Source: Anodontia alba (taxonomy: Eukaryota; Mollusca; Bivalvia; Lucinida; Lucinidae). Taken from it: a DNA stretch of 64,000 nucleotides. The stretch lies in assembly GCA_964016985.1 (NCBI GenBank), contig OZ024821.1, positions 89,766,093 to 89,830,092 on the forward strand, in the 5' to 3' direction. Numbering within the stretch: the first letter of the stretch is position 1; the number at the start of each line of letters is the position of its first letter. A program made the position numbers and the translations under genes. Of this stretch, positions 1 to 10,839 are shown in pieces. A model generated the notes under the pieces. It searched no databases. It was given only the letters and a program-made list of their open reading frames with translations, and was not told the DNA's origin.

Positions 1-190
1 TATTTCTGCTCAAAACATAGATTGTGGGTACTCGTTAGAACCGCCTCGCTGAGGCGTTTCTAACGAATACCCACAATTTATGTATTGAGCAGAAATAAGA
101 AAAATAATGTATACCCCTGTAAACCCCAGTTTTACTCTATAAAAGTGGGGTTTAAGGGGGTCAAAATTATATAGGTATGTTCTTGTGGTG
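1..190 (+). mobile_element. CATYACG-family MITE, clipped by window edge
   Basis: The window opens inside the central palindrome and runs through the right arm to the right terminus. Family structure, from about 30 copies: terminal inverted repeats CATYACGAAAACAYGCCTAT; a left arm with the palindrome CTGAAAATTTTCAG; a central palindrome of about 95 bp running from ATTTCTGCTCAAAACATAG to its complement with apex CCTCGNCGAGG; a right arm with a 23-bp imperfect hairpin (AAACCCCAGTTTTA paired with TAAAAGTGGGGTTT) containing TATATAAAAG. No coding capacity. This copy has a decayed right end (GTGGTG for GTGATG). Confidence 0.9.
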
Positions 191-345
191 CCATGGAGGT
201 TCCTCGGTTGCAGTTCTTCAATGCTGGTACGTAAATAGTTTCATATGTGACGTTTGTTTTGTCATTTTTGCTCCCAATTTTTCTTTCTTTTGGTGCCTGC
301 GCCCCGTGCTTGTGGGATTTTCTTGGTATCATCTCGTAATTTTTG
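191..345 (+). repeat. Dispersed repeat R1 fragment
   Basis: Matches, imperfectly, at least eight other stretches in the window (near 5405, 10840, 12505, 13030, 16240, 40080, 45095) that share a GCAGTTCTTC block, a TTTCATATGTG block and an end resembling GTGATTGTGGCATTTCCTGG. The class of element is unknown. R1 shares its 3' block with the longer R2 repeat, so the two are probably related. Confidence 0.55.
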
Positions 346-455
346 CATATCATTCAAAGGGATAAATAGATTTAAAAGTTCATTGAAATTGGAGACAGTT
401 TAATTTTAGAAAACTGTTAAATCTAAATATAACCGCCCCAAATTCAGTCTTTTTA

Positions 456-537
456 TGCTGCTACTAAGGAAGTTATGAACTGAAACGTGGAGGCGTCGAG
501 CATACACGTTTCTGTACATAACTTTCTCGGCAGCATT
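456..537. repeat. Imperfect hairpin of about 80 bp
   Basis: ATGCTGC...AAGTTATGAACTGAAACGTG on the left pairs with CACGTTTCTGTACATAACTT...GCAGCAT on the right, around a loop of about 14 bases with GGCGTCGAGC. It probably represents a small foldback element or its core. No second copy was recognised in the window. Confidence 0.5.
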
Positions 538-690
538 CAATTTGATATGTTTGAAAGAGGAAATAAGACAAAGAGCATGTGTCAACAAGCTGTAAAGATT
601 CTCCAGCAACTAACTATATTTTGTCATGACCTGGGAAACACAGCAATGATGTACATCTATGAGCGGTGCCTTCTAAATTCCTGAGACAAA

Positions 691-1430
691 TAAACAACAA
701 TATAACGGTGTCTGGAATGTAAGGATGTTAACTCGGTGATGGTCGATAACGTGTTTTCTTATTTAACTTCTCGACGGTGGGTCGGGCCACATGCTCCTTC
801 CTTTTTTCTGTTTCAGAAGGTTAAGGCCTGAATATTGCTGTCTGTGATCAGGCCTATCGTGCTCCAATGTTTTTTTTTTCTTCCTCAAATCGCACCTGAG
901 CCTTTGAATTTGTTTCACAGCAGTTTTCTGACTATTCATATTTAACTGTAATGTTTCGCTGTTAAGGAGGAGAGGACCCTACGCGAATTTAACACATTTG
1001 TTACTTTGTTACTTTGCGCTGCATTAAAGTTAAGGGTACTTTGTTTCTTTTTGTTTTTTTTAGTAAAAAATGTTAAAGCCCCGATCTCAGGGATATGGTC
1101 TACTGACAGTTCCGAGTCGTTTTTTTTTATTTTATTTATTTATTTTTTTTATTATGATTTTTTTTTTTTGGCAGTTTTTACTGGTTTGTATATCAGTTAT
1201 TACTTGTTCCTCACCTCTTATTCTTTCGGAGCACTGACAAGGCTGTATGTCGTGAGTGTGGCGATTCAATGAAAAAAAAATCATTTTTATATATGTTTTT
1301 CTGTAATTTATGATAGCATACCTCTGTAGTGCAGTATAATTCGCTAACACTAGGTTAGACTACCCCCTTTTTCTGTATTTCATATAGCAAAAATTTTTAA
1401 ACTAAGTTATTTCCTTTTATACATCAATAG
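691..1430. other. No recognisable gene; T-rich stretch
   Basis: AT-rich sequence with oligo-T runs near 1121-1170. The short open frames are low-complexity translations of the T runs, so I call no gene. Confidence 0.5.
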
Positions 1431-1439
1431 TCAAACAAA

Positions 1440-1564
1440 GGCAGGCAAGGTACTCCACCACTTAAAAAAGAGAGGAGGAAATGGAGTTGCAGAATTAGAC
1501 TCTGAAAGTGCAGAGGAACTAATTGGTCAGTTCAAAGATGCCATATAAGTTGCTTGAACATATA
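1440..1564 (+). pseudogene. LINE fragment upstream of the mariner insertion
   Basis: The last codons before the mariner read LLEH in one frame. They join, across the mariner and its TA duplication, to IVCSNVMARLDEYQ downstream, so the mariner interrupted a reverse-transcriptase reading frame. The more upstream part has an ELDSESAEELIGQ-like frame that I cannot place with certainty. Confidence 0.55.
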
Positions 1565-2897
1565 CGAGGGATGTTCGAAATGAATTGCTTATTGTCCTCT
1601 AGCTCGATATTCACGTGGGCACGATAAAAACCAATACATACCTGTATAGGGCTATTCAATATCTACACAATTGTGTATAAATGTACATGTTAGACTAAGT
1701 GTAAGACATAAAATTTTCCATTTGAATACACACAGTCATTAAGCACTGCAGTAAAAATGGTTGGTAGAAGCGTCGACAAAAAAGATGAAATACGGGCTTA
1801 CATCAAAGCTCGCTCAAAACTTGGTTGTTCTTTGAAGAAGCTGATGACTGAAATTTCTACTGCTTTTGGACCTTCTTGTGTGTCTTATGACACAGTTCGG
1901 CGGTGGAAAAAGAAATTTGAGTCTGGTGTAGAGTCCATCAAAAATGCATCGAAATCAGGTAGGCCAAAATCTGCATCTCGTAAAGAAATCGTTTCCAAAA
2001 TAAAGGAAATCATTGAAGGAGATGCCAGATTTACAGTTCGTGATATTGCACGAAAGGTAGGCATATCACTATCAACGGTTCACCTTATTTTGAAGAAGCA
2101 TTTGATAGTCAGAAAGATTTCTGCTAGATGGGTGCCACATCTGTTGACTGACGAGCAAAAGAGGCAACGGGTTAAAGTGGCCAAAAAGCTGCTTCAAATG
2201 TTTCCAAAATATGACAAAAAGCAGTTTGCCAATGTCGTCACAGGTGATGAAACCTGGGTCCATTATTTTGAGCCCGTCAGAAAGGTTAGCAATAAGATCT
2301 GGGCCACTAAACACAGCAAACGCCAAATAATTTCTAAACGTTCTTTGAGTACAAAGAAGGTTTTGTATGCAATCTTCTTCTCTGGTGAAGGAGTCGCAAT
2401 AAAAGTGCCAGTGAAAAAGGGCAAAAGCATCACCGGAAAGTACTACAAAGACGTAGTACTGAAGAAACTGAAAAAGTATTATCAGAAACGACGCCCTGCC
2501 ACTGGTTTTAAACATGTCCGTCTTCTACATGACAATGTCCCAGCTCATACCTCCGCAATAGTTACGGCGGTTTTGAAGAAAGAAAACGTAACTATTTTGC
2601 CTCACCCCCCGTATTCCCCAGACCTTGCCCCATGTGATTTCTTTTTGTTTCCGAAATTGAAAGCTTTCTATGCTGGGCGGAAATACCAGTCCCGACAGGC
2701 ACTTGGATCTGCCATTCATCAGTACCTTATTACTGTGCCCAAATCAGCGTACCGTGACGCCTTCAAGAAGTGGATACATCGGCTGAAACTTTGCATTTCT
2801 AGCCACGGGGAGTACTTCGAGGGCATGAAATGAGTACTTTTGGGCTAACTTGAAATTTGAAGTCTCCAGATAAGCAATTCATTTCGAACATCCCTCA
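1565..2897 (+). mobile_element. Mariner transposon, copy 1 (intact ORF)
   Basis: A 1,333-bp element between TA dinucleotides (1563-1564 and 2898-2899). Terminal inverted repeats of 28 bp begin CGAGGGATGTTCGAAATGAA; the right end has one terminal mismatch (last G changed to A). It carries one transposase ORF. It sits inside a decayed LINE, and removing the element plus one TA restores the LINE frame, which confirms the TA target-site duplication. A closely related copy lies at 19480-20819. Confidence 0.95.
1757..2833 (+). CDS. Mariner (DD34D) transposase, 358 aa
   Basis: Cut-and-paste transposase of the Tc1/mariner superfamily; it would bind the 28-bp ends of its element and integrate at TA in the nucleus. 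Visible parts: N-terminal paired helix-turn-helix region (about residues 10-115, second helix set in RFTVRDIARKVGISLSTVHL), a GRPK AT-hook-like stretch at 68-71, the linker WVPHLLT at 125-131, and the catalytic triad D164 (GDETW), D259 (LHDN) and D294 (APCDFFLFP). D259 and D294 are separated by 34 residues, the mariner signature. The start ATG follows a non-coding leader and aligns with the second copy. Length is typical for mariner (about 345-360 aa). There is no internal stop or frameshift. About 18-20 residues differ from the sister copy, including HDNVPAH here against HDNAPAH there, so activity is uncertain. Confidence 0.95.
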   Translation: MVGRSVDKKDEIRAYIKARSKLGCSLKKLMTEISTAFGPSCVSYDTVRRWKKKFESGVESIKNASKSGRPKSASRKEIVSKIKEIIEGDARFTVRDIARKVGISLSTVHLILKKHLIVRKISARWVPHLLTDEQKRQRVKVAKKLLQMFPKYDKKQFANVVTGDETWVHYFEPVRKVSNKIWATKHSKRQIISKRSLSTKKVLYAIFFSGEGVAIKVPVKKGKSITGKYYKDVVLKKLKKYYQKRRPATGFKHVRLLHDNVPAHTSAIVTAVLKKENVTILPHPPYSPDLAPCDFFLFPKLKAFYAGRKYQSRQALGSAIHQYLITVPKSAYRDAFKKWIHRLKLCISSHGEYFEGMK

Positions 2898-4310
2898 TAG
2901 TATGCTCGAACGTCATGGCTAGGTTGGATGAATACCAGCTCTTGTCCGACAGGCAACATGCATTTAGGAAAAGGCACAGTTGTGAAACTCAGTTGACTTC
3001 TGTTATAAATGATCAGGTAAAATCTTGAACAAAGGAGGACAGGTTGACATATTTATTCTGGATTTCATGAAGACTTTTGACATCACGCCTCATGAACTTC
3101 TTTAAAGCAAATTATTATACACTCAGATGAATAGATTCCTGTCATCGCTATAGAACACAACGAGCTGTTGTAAACGGTGAAACTTCAGAGTAGGCTCCAG
3201 TTTTGTCAGGTGTCCTAAAAGAGACCGTTCTTGGCTCACTATTTTTCTCTCTATACATTATTGATATTTTCACAGACATTGACTCAGAAATAAAAGTCAA
3301 AAATGTTTGCTTGTAATTATCGCCCTTTGTCCCTGATATGTATGCAATGTAAGTTGCTTGTACATATAGTACGTATGAGGGCAAACACAGTCATCTGCGA
3401 AAAGTCTTAGTCCCTAGCTCTCACCAGAGAGACACTCAGATGGGTAGATTCTTTTCGTTGCTATAGAAACAACGAGCTGTTGTAAACGGTGAATGTTAAT
3501 AGAGAGGGCTCATTGAAACTTCAGAAGGACATAGATAGATTAGGATGTTGGGCCAGAAAATGGGGTATGTGATTTCAGCAAGTCAATGCAATAAAATGCA
3601 GGTAACGAGGAAGAGAACAAATAAGACTAAAGCTTCTTACACTTAAGTGGGATTCCATTAAATACCTAGGCGTAACAATCACGCCTGACTTGGAGTACAC
3701 ATATAAACAACATGTGTACTACGACAAACAGAACTCTTGGTTTCCTGAGACAAAGTCTTTATCAATGTCCCTATATAGTATTTGTTTGCCCCGTTTTGGA
3801 ATATAAAAGCTGTGTTTGTGACCCCTAAGGCCTGGTCATTCAACAAGAAATCGAAAAAGAAAATCCGAATAAGGATGCTAGGATTGTAACTAGTAATTAC
3901 TGCTTTGAAACTGGGAGTATGACTGGAATACTGGAAAAACTCAAATGGGTGTCTCTCAAGAAAAGGAGAGACAGTAGACTGATTCTTTTATACAAAGTTC
4001 TAAAGGATGCCGCCAGCATTCCAATATATAACCTTATCCTCCTTATTAGGTGCAGCAGAAATCATCACTGATTGACTTTACAGACGTCCACTGCAAGAAC
4101 TGACATTAACAAGGGCTCATTCTTCCCTCAAACAATCAGAGACTGGAATGCCATTCGAGTTTCGATAATTTCCTCTGCCCAAGGTGCAGAGGATGATGTG
4201 GCTAGGTTTACCTCTAGTGAGAGCTAGGGATAACTTGCCATATCACAGGTCCTGGTGAATGAAAACCATTAGACGTGTCACCAGTGAAAATTCTGATTCT
4301 GATTCCGATT
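2898..4310 (+). pseudogene. Decayed non-LTR retrotransposon reverse transcriptase (CR1/Rex1-like)
   Basis: Broken frames give recognisable reverse-transcriptase blocks in order: IVCSNVMARLDEYQLLSDRQ, a FRKRHSCETQL block, ILDFMKTFD (motif A, normally DF.KAFD), then VLSGVPKETVLGSLFFSLYI with frame changes (motif B), and later KYLGVTITPDLEYTY and RDWNAI-type C-terminal blocks ending near 4225. A stretch around CACTCAGATG...GTTGTAAACGGTGAA occurs twice (near 3120 and 3432), so there is an internal duplication, and the FADD catalytic box is not visible. The tail ends in a short ATTCTG tandem near 4293-4316, as in CR1-type LINEs. Stops and frameshifts throughout; dead. Confidence 0.85.
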
Positions 4311-4316
4311 AGTTAA

Positions 4317-5404
4317 AGTACCTTTACATAGCCCCAATTACATAAAATCACAACAACTGTGACATTCAAAACTATAAGTGAATGTATCCAGGAAATACCA
4401 CAACCATGCAGCGAAGCACACGTCATCTTTTTTAGGACTGTTACGAGTCTGATCAATCAGATTGCGTGGCTATGCCGGCTGATCTAAGTTTTCACTGGGT
4501 GCAATTATCCGAAGGTAAATTTCTCACTTTGCAGCTCTCACTGCTAATAAAACTATACATTGGCTGATGGCTTTTTTCTTTTGACGTTGGCTTATTATAG
4601 GTCTCCATTGGCTCTCTCACTATTCTAAAATGATGTGTTTTACGTTAAAGGGAAATGGATATATTTTCATAGGTAGAAACTCTTTCCAATTGTTTTTGCA
4701 TCAATTCAGAAAAGATGTACACTTTACAAAAGAAAGAACTTGCTTACTTGTTCCTTTTAGAGTTGACCCTTATTTAGAAGTGATTTGTGTGCACGAGAAC
4801 AAACAGCAAGTCTAAAATGTTGTCTGTTATGTAGAAAAATGGGACAAAATTCAAGACTTCTTAAAAACAAATAGTCATTTAGAGAGAAGAAACATAGTAG
4901 ATGATAAAACGAGAAAACAGAATATTCAATTAAACTGTTTCCTATTTAAAATAGGATTCCTTTACGCAAACATCAACCGAGGTTTTATTAATCTGATATA
5001 TGTGTTTCCAAGGGTCTAGGACAGTACGTCCTCACATGGAGTAGTCATAAATTCAGCAGCAATTAGCGTGATGTAGTTTATATTGTTTGTCACATCATTG
5101 TACAAGATTTACCAGCCTATGTACTATCGTTAATGGAAACAGCTTGAGTAAGTGTCGAATCGTGGAAAATAAATCAATGTAATCCCGGTGTTTTATAAGG
5201 CGCCAAGAGCAGACGGCAGAATATAATAAATTTTGATAAAATGAAAGCAAAGTTTAAACAAATAAAACCTCACACCATATGTTATATATAATAGGCATTA
5301 ATTAAAAAGAATCCGAAACTGTATTCGCTGATACAGATCTATTACAACAATTTAAATGCGCATAAGACATTTGTTTACACCCGCAATATTTCTTTGTTAA
5401 AACG
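4317..5404. other. No gene seen; eroded repeat remnants
   Basis: Contains an eroded R1 end on the reverse strand near 4375-4405 and an eroded GCGCCCAGCG-type foldback piece near 4445-4500. The rest, including AT-rich 4930-5370, shows no coding signature. Confidence 0.5.
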
Positions 5405-5625
5405 CTGTATCAGACTTACGTTTGAGGACGAGTAAAACTGGTTTACTCTAGACCTCCAGTATTTTTGTCTACTGACCGTTCCAAAGGGGTTACACTGTTG
5501 CAGTTCTTCTTTGTTCGTGCGTCGGTAGCTTCATATGTGGCGTTTGTTTTGTTTGTTCTTCATCACACCCTCGTGTGGTGCGAAGGCTGTGCTAGGCAAC
5601 TGTGACATTTTCTGGGTTTCTTATA
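5405..5625 (+). repeat. Dispersed repeat R1 fragment
   Basis: Shares the ACCGTTCCAAAGGGGTT, TTGCAGTTCTTCTTTGTTCG and TTCATATGTGGCGTTTGT blocks, and a degraded GTGACATTTTCTGGGT end, with other R1 copies. Confidence 0.55.
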
Positions 5626-6420
5626 TGTTTGCTATAATATTTTCTGTGATAGCGATCAGACGCCGTGTGGATGCAAAGTGTTATAGCCGCAACGTCAGAA
5701 ACCATATTTTCGAATATATCTCATGCAAAAATTAACCTTCTACCGTTTTCTACAGCCTTTATAAGAAGGTATACAGAAAAGGATTAACATAAACAAAATG
5801 TTCGAGTTTTCGTCCAATATGGCCACTACAATAACCTGTAAAAAACGTTTGATAGCAAATTTTATGATTCCGTTCTGAATGACACATTTTAAATTTTACC
5901 AGACAGATTTCGGGAGTTCATGCTTGTAGTTTTTCAATTAAAAAATGTTCGTATAGAATATCATATTGTACTTACGTAAGTCTGAAACATGCATGTTTAG
6001 GGGAATCGCCGCGCATTTCTTCATGTCCATAATTTCAAAATCTTTAATGACAAGAATGTATGTAGACCAATCATAATAATTGACCTGATTTCCGCAAGCT
6101 AGATGTTCATCATAATTCCATAAAAACACACAGCTTTACAAAACGCGGAAAGAATTTTAAACAAATCAGTACTAATTTATATTCAGACATCATCTGTACA
6201 GATTACTCTATCGCGAGTTGAATTTATATTGGGTGTATCTTACCTGCTTGTATACACATGTGTACTATACGCTTAATAGAACTTAAAGTTATTTGGCAAA
6301 ACTCTAAACCAGTATCATGCAAAATGCATGCGTTTCTCTAAAATGCAATAAGTTTTGCATTACTATACAGCGGTTTTCTATGAACCAATAGCCTAGCTTT
6401 ATGTATACAAACATTCAGTC
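5626..6420. other. No gene recognised
   Basis: AT-rich sequence with only short open frames on either strand. No motif, repeat unit or RNA structure that I could support. Confidence 0.4.
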
Positions 6421-6421
6421 G

Positions 6422-7032
6422 TATACTATCCTCGGAGGATAAGTTGACAGTGACGTCACTGATTGTTTATAATGTTAGACCATTTTAATAAAAAGGTAAA
6501 GGCCACCCGAATAGCTACCTTCAATAAATATTATAAGAAGCGGTAACGGTAAATCCGCAATAACTTAGTATAATGACAAGAAGAAAACCGGTAAGTCTTT
6601 TAGTCTGAATGATTACCACGTGCTGATAGTCCGTGCAAATGCATAGGGAGACAAGAACGCTGGAAGTATGTCATTTGTGTAAAATGTCAATAATAATAAT
6701 GTCTAATAATATCTAATTAAAATAATATAATATGTAACATACGAGGATCAAAAAAGAAGTAAAAGTAATTAGAAATAATAATAAAAATAAATGTGGTGCT
6801 GTTAGGGTCTCATGTACTAAACAGTCATATAATCGGTCGTCCAGAGCGCTGCGCTCTACCTACTGCGCTATTGCATAATACAAACCAAGATCACTCTTAT
6901 AACTATAAGATTGTGTATGCATAAAAGTATTAGTAGCGTTGTCCCGATAATTCATGCAAAACCTGCTTTACCCAGGAAGAGTGGTAGCTGCCGTGACGTC
7001 ACTGTCAAAATATCCTCCGAGCACTATATCTT
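6422..7032. mobile_element. Foldback element with CAGTGACGTCAC ends
   Basis: Left end reads TATCCTCGGAGGATAAGTTG then ACAGTGACGTCACTG. Right end near 6991-7032 reads GTGACGTCACTGTC then AAAATATCCTCCGAGCACTA, its imperfect complement, giving terminal inverted repeats of about 35-40 bp around a 0.55-kb interior. A second, partial left end occurs near 22248-22325 (ACAGTGACGTCAATGATTGT). No transposase inside. Confidence 0.6.
6826..6890 (-). pseudogene. tRNA-like fragment (SINE head or tRNA pseudogene)
   Basis: Reverse strand reads AATAGCGCAGTAGGTAGAGC, close to a tRNA D-arm/A box (TAGCTCAGTTGGTAGAGC), followed by GCAGCGCTCTGGACGACC as an anticodon-arm-like stretch. No T-arm GGTTCGA follows, so it is not a functional tRNA. 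Confidence 0.45.
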
Positions 7033-7035
7033 GTA

Positions 7036-7110
7036 AGGTAACGTTTTTGTTGTTTTTTTTTTTTTTTTTGTTGTTTTTTTGGTTTTTTTTTTTTTTGTAT
7101 TTTTTTAATG
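7036..7110. repeat. Poly-T rich tract
   Basis: Interrupted runs of T with G (TTGTTTTTTT pattern). Possibly the poly-A tail of a reverse-strand retroelement, but no body was recognised. Confidence 0.6.
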
Positions 7111-7449
7111 AAAGATACAGGAATTGAGAAACCCAACTATTATACTTTTCTTTTTATTACACGAACTTCGCCTTGAACTTGTCTTGGGAAAACTTTATTG
7201 CTGCCAAATGAAGAGTTTCAAACAAACTAATACATTTTTTTTAATTTGCTGAGTGTTTCCAAGGGCAACGTCTTAAGATTCTATTTGACATATATGCGAA
7301 AAAGAATGATTGAAATCAGCCTGCGAAGGCACACGATTTGATAAAGGTTTTTGTTAGACGTAGACATAGTTTAAAATATCATACATTTAGTAAGCTTACA
7401 CAGCCCATTATCAGATGAGTAGATTCCAAATGATCTGTCCCCGAGTCTG

Positions 7450-7676
7450 TAAAACGTTTTTCATGCTCAACTCAGCTGAGCGTGAATTTTTCAAAGCTAA
7501 TAAATATGAAAACGCCATCAATAGTTGGCGTTTTCGTATTTATTAGCAGAGACATTTTCATGCTCAGTTTTGTTTAGCAAGTAAGAATTTGCAGATAATA
7601 GTAATTTGAGATTTATTAGCAGGATATTCATGTGCAGCTGAGTTGAGCATGACAAAAACTTATAACGTTGTCCGCA
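7450..7676. mobile_element. Foldback element, TTTTTCATGCTCAACT ends, copy 1
   Basis: AAAACGTTTTTCATGCTCAA on the left pairs with TTGAGCATGACAAAAACTT on the right. The interior holds the hairpin AAATATGAAAACGCCA...TGGCGTTTTCGTATTT. A second copy with the same ends and interior hairpin lies at 39732-39962. Non-coding. Confidence 0.75.
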
Positions 7677-7839
7677 TATGCCTCATTTTAGACATGATTA
7701 TACGTTCTACAAGAAAAGTAGATTTGTCTATAGAGGATATGCACTTACTACGCCATAGATTTGGTAATAAAACAACTACAAAATGAAAATTTCTGAAACT
7801 CTTAGCGCCCTTGGTACACTGTTCTGCAGAAAACATATT

Positions 7840-7957
7840 GAAATAGTTTTCTTATTGGAGACGATTTGCATGAAATGCCAAATTCTGTTTTCTTGGAGAC
7901 AATTTTGCATGAAATGTCAAATCCTGTCTACTGGGTAAAATAAGAAAACATCACCTA
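7840..7957. repeat. Fragment with AGACAATTTGCATGAAATG motifs
   Basis: The motif AGACRATTTGCATGAAATGY followed by CAAATYCTGT occurs twice in tandem here. Related motifs occur near 9480-9530 and 33590-33650, where two inverted copies form a hairpin. Likely ends of another short foldback family. Confidence 0.5.
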
Positions 7958-8525
7958 GCGCAAACCGTTCTCAGGTCCAAACGCTTTTTCAGAATTGTTT
8001 GCACACTGCCTTCTGATATGCCAGTACAACTAACTATATCTTTGACAGACAATCGCACATCCTGTTCGACCACAATCTTTACAGCAGCGATGTTAGCCTT
8101 GGGAACAGAGGTTTTATGCCTTCCAGGACGGGTATTATCTTCAACAGAAAATTTATTTCCCAGCTTTAAAAGCTTTAGCTCATCTAAAAACTGTGCGCAT
8201 TGAAATGGTCTTAGGTCCATATATACTACACAATTCATTAAATATCTGCTTTGAATCTATATTAAGCCTAATGCGGCATTTGATATAGCTACGAATGTCG
8301 GTCTTCTGGTCCATGTTCCAATGTAACAAGTAAATTGGTCAGTGTACATGACTGCATCTATTTCAATTTGAAATAACTCGGTCAGTTGGAAAGCAATTTG
8401 GACAAAACAAACGGGTATCGTTAGCTATTCAACAAACCATTCAAGTGCAGTGAAGCATTTTAAAATATACCTGGGATAAAACTTAGGAAGCCTATTAGTG
8501 ACAGAACTTTTTTGCACGACCCTCG
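7958..8525 (-). pseudogene. Mariner transposon, 5' half only, third type
   Basis: On the reverse strand a mariner 5' end (CGAGGGTCGTGCAAAAAAG) starts at 8525 next to a TA. A start codon near 8312 opens the frame MDQKTDIRSYIKCRIRLNID and later TRPGR, IAAVKIVVEQDVRLSVKDIV, GISEGSVQTILKKRL and RTVCAR, the mariner paired helix-turn-helix domain. A TGG-to-TGA change and a frameshift lie between about 8195 and 8235. The catalytic half is gone; sequence stops at the WVPH linker. This is a third mariner lineage, distinct from the elements at 1565 and 13546. Confidence 0.88.
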
Positions 8526-8604
8526 TATACCGCTGTAAACCCGTTTTACTATATAAAAGTGGGGTTTAAGGGGTTCAAAATTATATAGGTATGTTTTCGT
8601 GATG
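8526..8604 (+). mobile_element. CATYACG-family MITE, right-arm remnant
   Basis: The right arm from TATACCGCTGTAAACC to the terminus GTTTTCGTGATG. The mariner fragment abuts it exactly at the TA of the family's GTATACCCCTG block, so the mariner inserted into this MITE. The left half of the MITE was lost together with the 3' half of the mariner. Confidence 0.85.
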
Positions 8605-9727
8605 GTATTCTCACTGCTCTTCATTTGATATCTGATAGGGTCATATTGTTGGATACTTACTGTGTAAACTTCGCCCATGTTCGCCTGAGTTAATCCATTT
8701 AACGTTCTGTGTAGATTTATTAATGATGTATTATATTCGATTATTTCAAACAAAATCATCTGATGTTTCTTATTACTCAATAAATTCGTATCAATCTCTA
8801 CTACTCAGTCCTTTTAATGATTCCGCTTAAAAACCAGACATTTTACATTTTTATATTCTTCTACATTATACATACATATATATATATATACTTGATATAT
8901 TTTATGTGTTTAATATTAAATAGTCAATTAATGGAAAAATAAAAATGGAGATACCTGGAAAGGCCAAAATCAAGGCACTGTTTTAGGATTTAATTACATG
9001 AAATGACAACACAAATCTTGGGTTTTTATCAGCATGAGGAAATACGTCTGTAATGCAAGCCGCGACCTGATTTCAATAACACTATCAGTTTAAAATGAAT
9101 TATCTTAAATTGGTAAAACGTTTCTAAATTCAAATTTCCCGTTGCAAATTAAAAATCGAAACAGAGATGTTTAACAAGAAATCTAAATTGAGACAGGCTG
9201 TAGGGAAAACCGACATTCAAACGAAATCCGACATTTAATAATATGCGACCCTCGTCTCCGATTTTTAAAGTCATCTCACAGCAATGATGTTACTTTTTAG
9301 CATGTAGGTATCATTGTTCTTACAATAAGTAGTCTACGTAAGTACACCGACTGTCATCGCTATTAGTATGAGGGAAATATATTTTAGTCTTTTGCTTGGT
9401 TCAAGTAATGTACCACACATATTACGTATTTTAATGCGTTCTGGCAGACGACATTTTGAAATATTCTTATTTTTCTAATTGTCTTCTTACAAGACAATTG
9501 GCATGAAACGTCAGATCCTATTTTCTTGGAATAATAAGTAATATGTAATCAATCTGTTGTCTGCTGACTTTGCCCAGAGAGTGGTAAAGGTTAAGCAGAA
9601 TGGATACACCTCCAAGGTGCATAACTCTGACATTGAAAACATTCTGCTCTTCTCATTTAAGAAATTACATTGCCCTGTCTGCAAAAAGGTCTTTCTTTTA
9701 GGACTATGACCTGTTTTTTTAACAGTT
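8605..9727. other. No gene recognised; AT-rich
   Basis: Holds a short (TA)n near 8873-8890, a hairpin-forming AGACAATTGGCATGAAACG motif near 9492-9515, and otherwise nothing I can assign. Confidence 0.4.
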
Positions 9728-10014
9728 TCGGGGTGGTCGAGTGGTGCGAAGGTGTCATGTATCTTACGTCACCGGGGCGTCCAACTGATATTGGCTTACA
9801 ATTGGGCAAGGCCTGTTACCCTTGTACATGTAGCAGGTAAGGGTATAGGGGGAGTGTTTTATTCCTTCTGTTTATTTACTTTCATGCTTGTTCGTCTTTC
9901 TTACCTGTCCCTCTCTTTCATCTACAATCTCTTCTATCTCTTTTCTCCCTTTCTCTGGGAGACGACACAAAATGACCCACAATGGTTGACGTGTCGTTAA
10001 ACCCCAACACAATC
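9728..10014 (+). mobile_element. tRNA-derived SINE
   Basis: Starts with a Ser/Leu tRNA-like head (GGGGTGGTCGAGTGGTGCGA, an A-box-like stretch), continues through a pyrimidine-rich middle, and ends with GACGTGTCGTTAAACCCCAA then CACAATCAA, a tail I recognise from molluscan SINEs. About 290 bp, non-coding. The hydrophobic open frame inside is a translation of the pyrimidine-rich middle. The tail assignment is from memory and unverified. Confidence 0.65.
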
Positions 10015-10839
10015 AATTTAACAGTTTCAATACTAGGGGGAGGAGAGCACTTCCTTTTTTACAAAAGCTAACTTTGTTTGCAAAATGACCACACAATCTG
10101 TCATCTACTCACCTTAAGTGGCAATTAAATTTCAAAGTTATAAATGATGATAAGTATACACTTTTTAAAACGTGTATAATATAGAAAAAAAATAGGGTTG
10201 GTTTAATAGATAATGAAAATAAAACATTACAAACATACTTTTGATATTAATAAAATATTGTGAAAGTTGAAACGAACTACTGTCTAAACTTACACCATCA
10301 TAATTGCGAATATCCTATAACTATTCGGGGAGGTAGTCTGAGAAAACAGCATAGACCTTGATCAAACTGCTGATGAGGTCTGTACTGTTTGCTTTTAAGC
10401 CAGCGTATTTAGATATATCATTCGGTGGTCAATAAATTCTGAAACGAGAAACACTTTGAAAGCAGAAAGACCCTGGAATTGAAATATGTACATTTTAAGA
10501 TAAACATGTTAGGTATTACTCTTCGTTGCACCTATCACACATGGTTCGTTTAATCCCGATGTGTTTTTCTTCGTCTCCTTCTGCTTTTATGAATGAACAT
10601 CGACAATCACTGTTGTCTCTATTATCTTCTGTTTAGTGGGCATCTTGGTTTGAAATGAAGCAGATATCGCCCACGAATATATTTAAAGGGGGTCTCTGAT
10701 AGACTCACTAGACTTCACTAGACTTCCCGTCATTTTACAAGGAAGACAACTTGTGTGTTTTCCTGCTTGCCGTTTTGCTTACTAGATCATTCTTAAAATG
10801 GTCTACTATCAAAGAAAAAATGATCCAAATGATTTGATC
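10015..10839. other. No gene recognised
   Basis: AT-rich sequence with no extended open frame or recognisable repeat; short direct repeat CACTAGACTTC near 10707-10725. Confidence 0.4.

Noticed and set aside
2072..2515. A 147-codon reverse-strand frame inside the mariner
   Set aside because: Antisense shadow of the transposase gene; the transposase frame carries all the known motifs.
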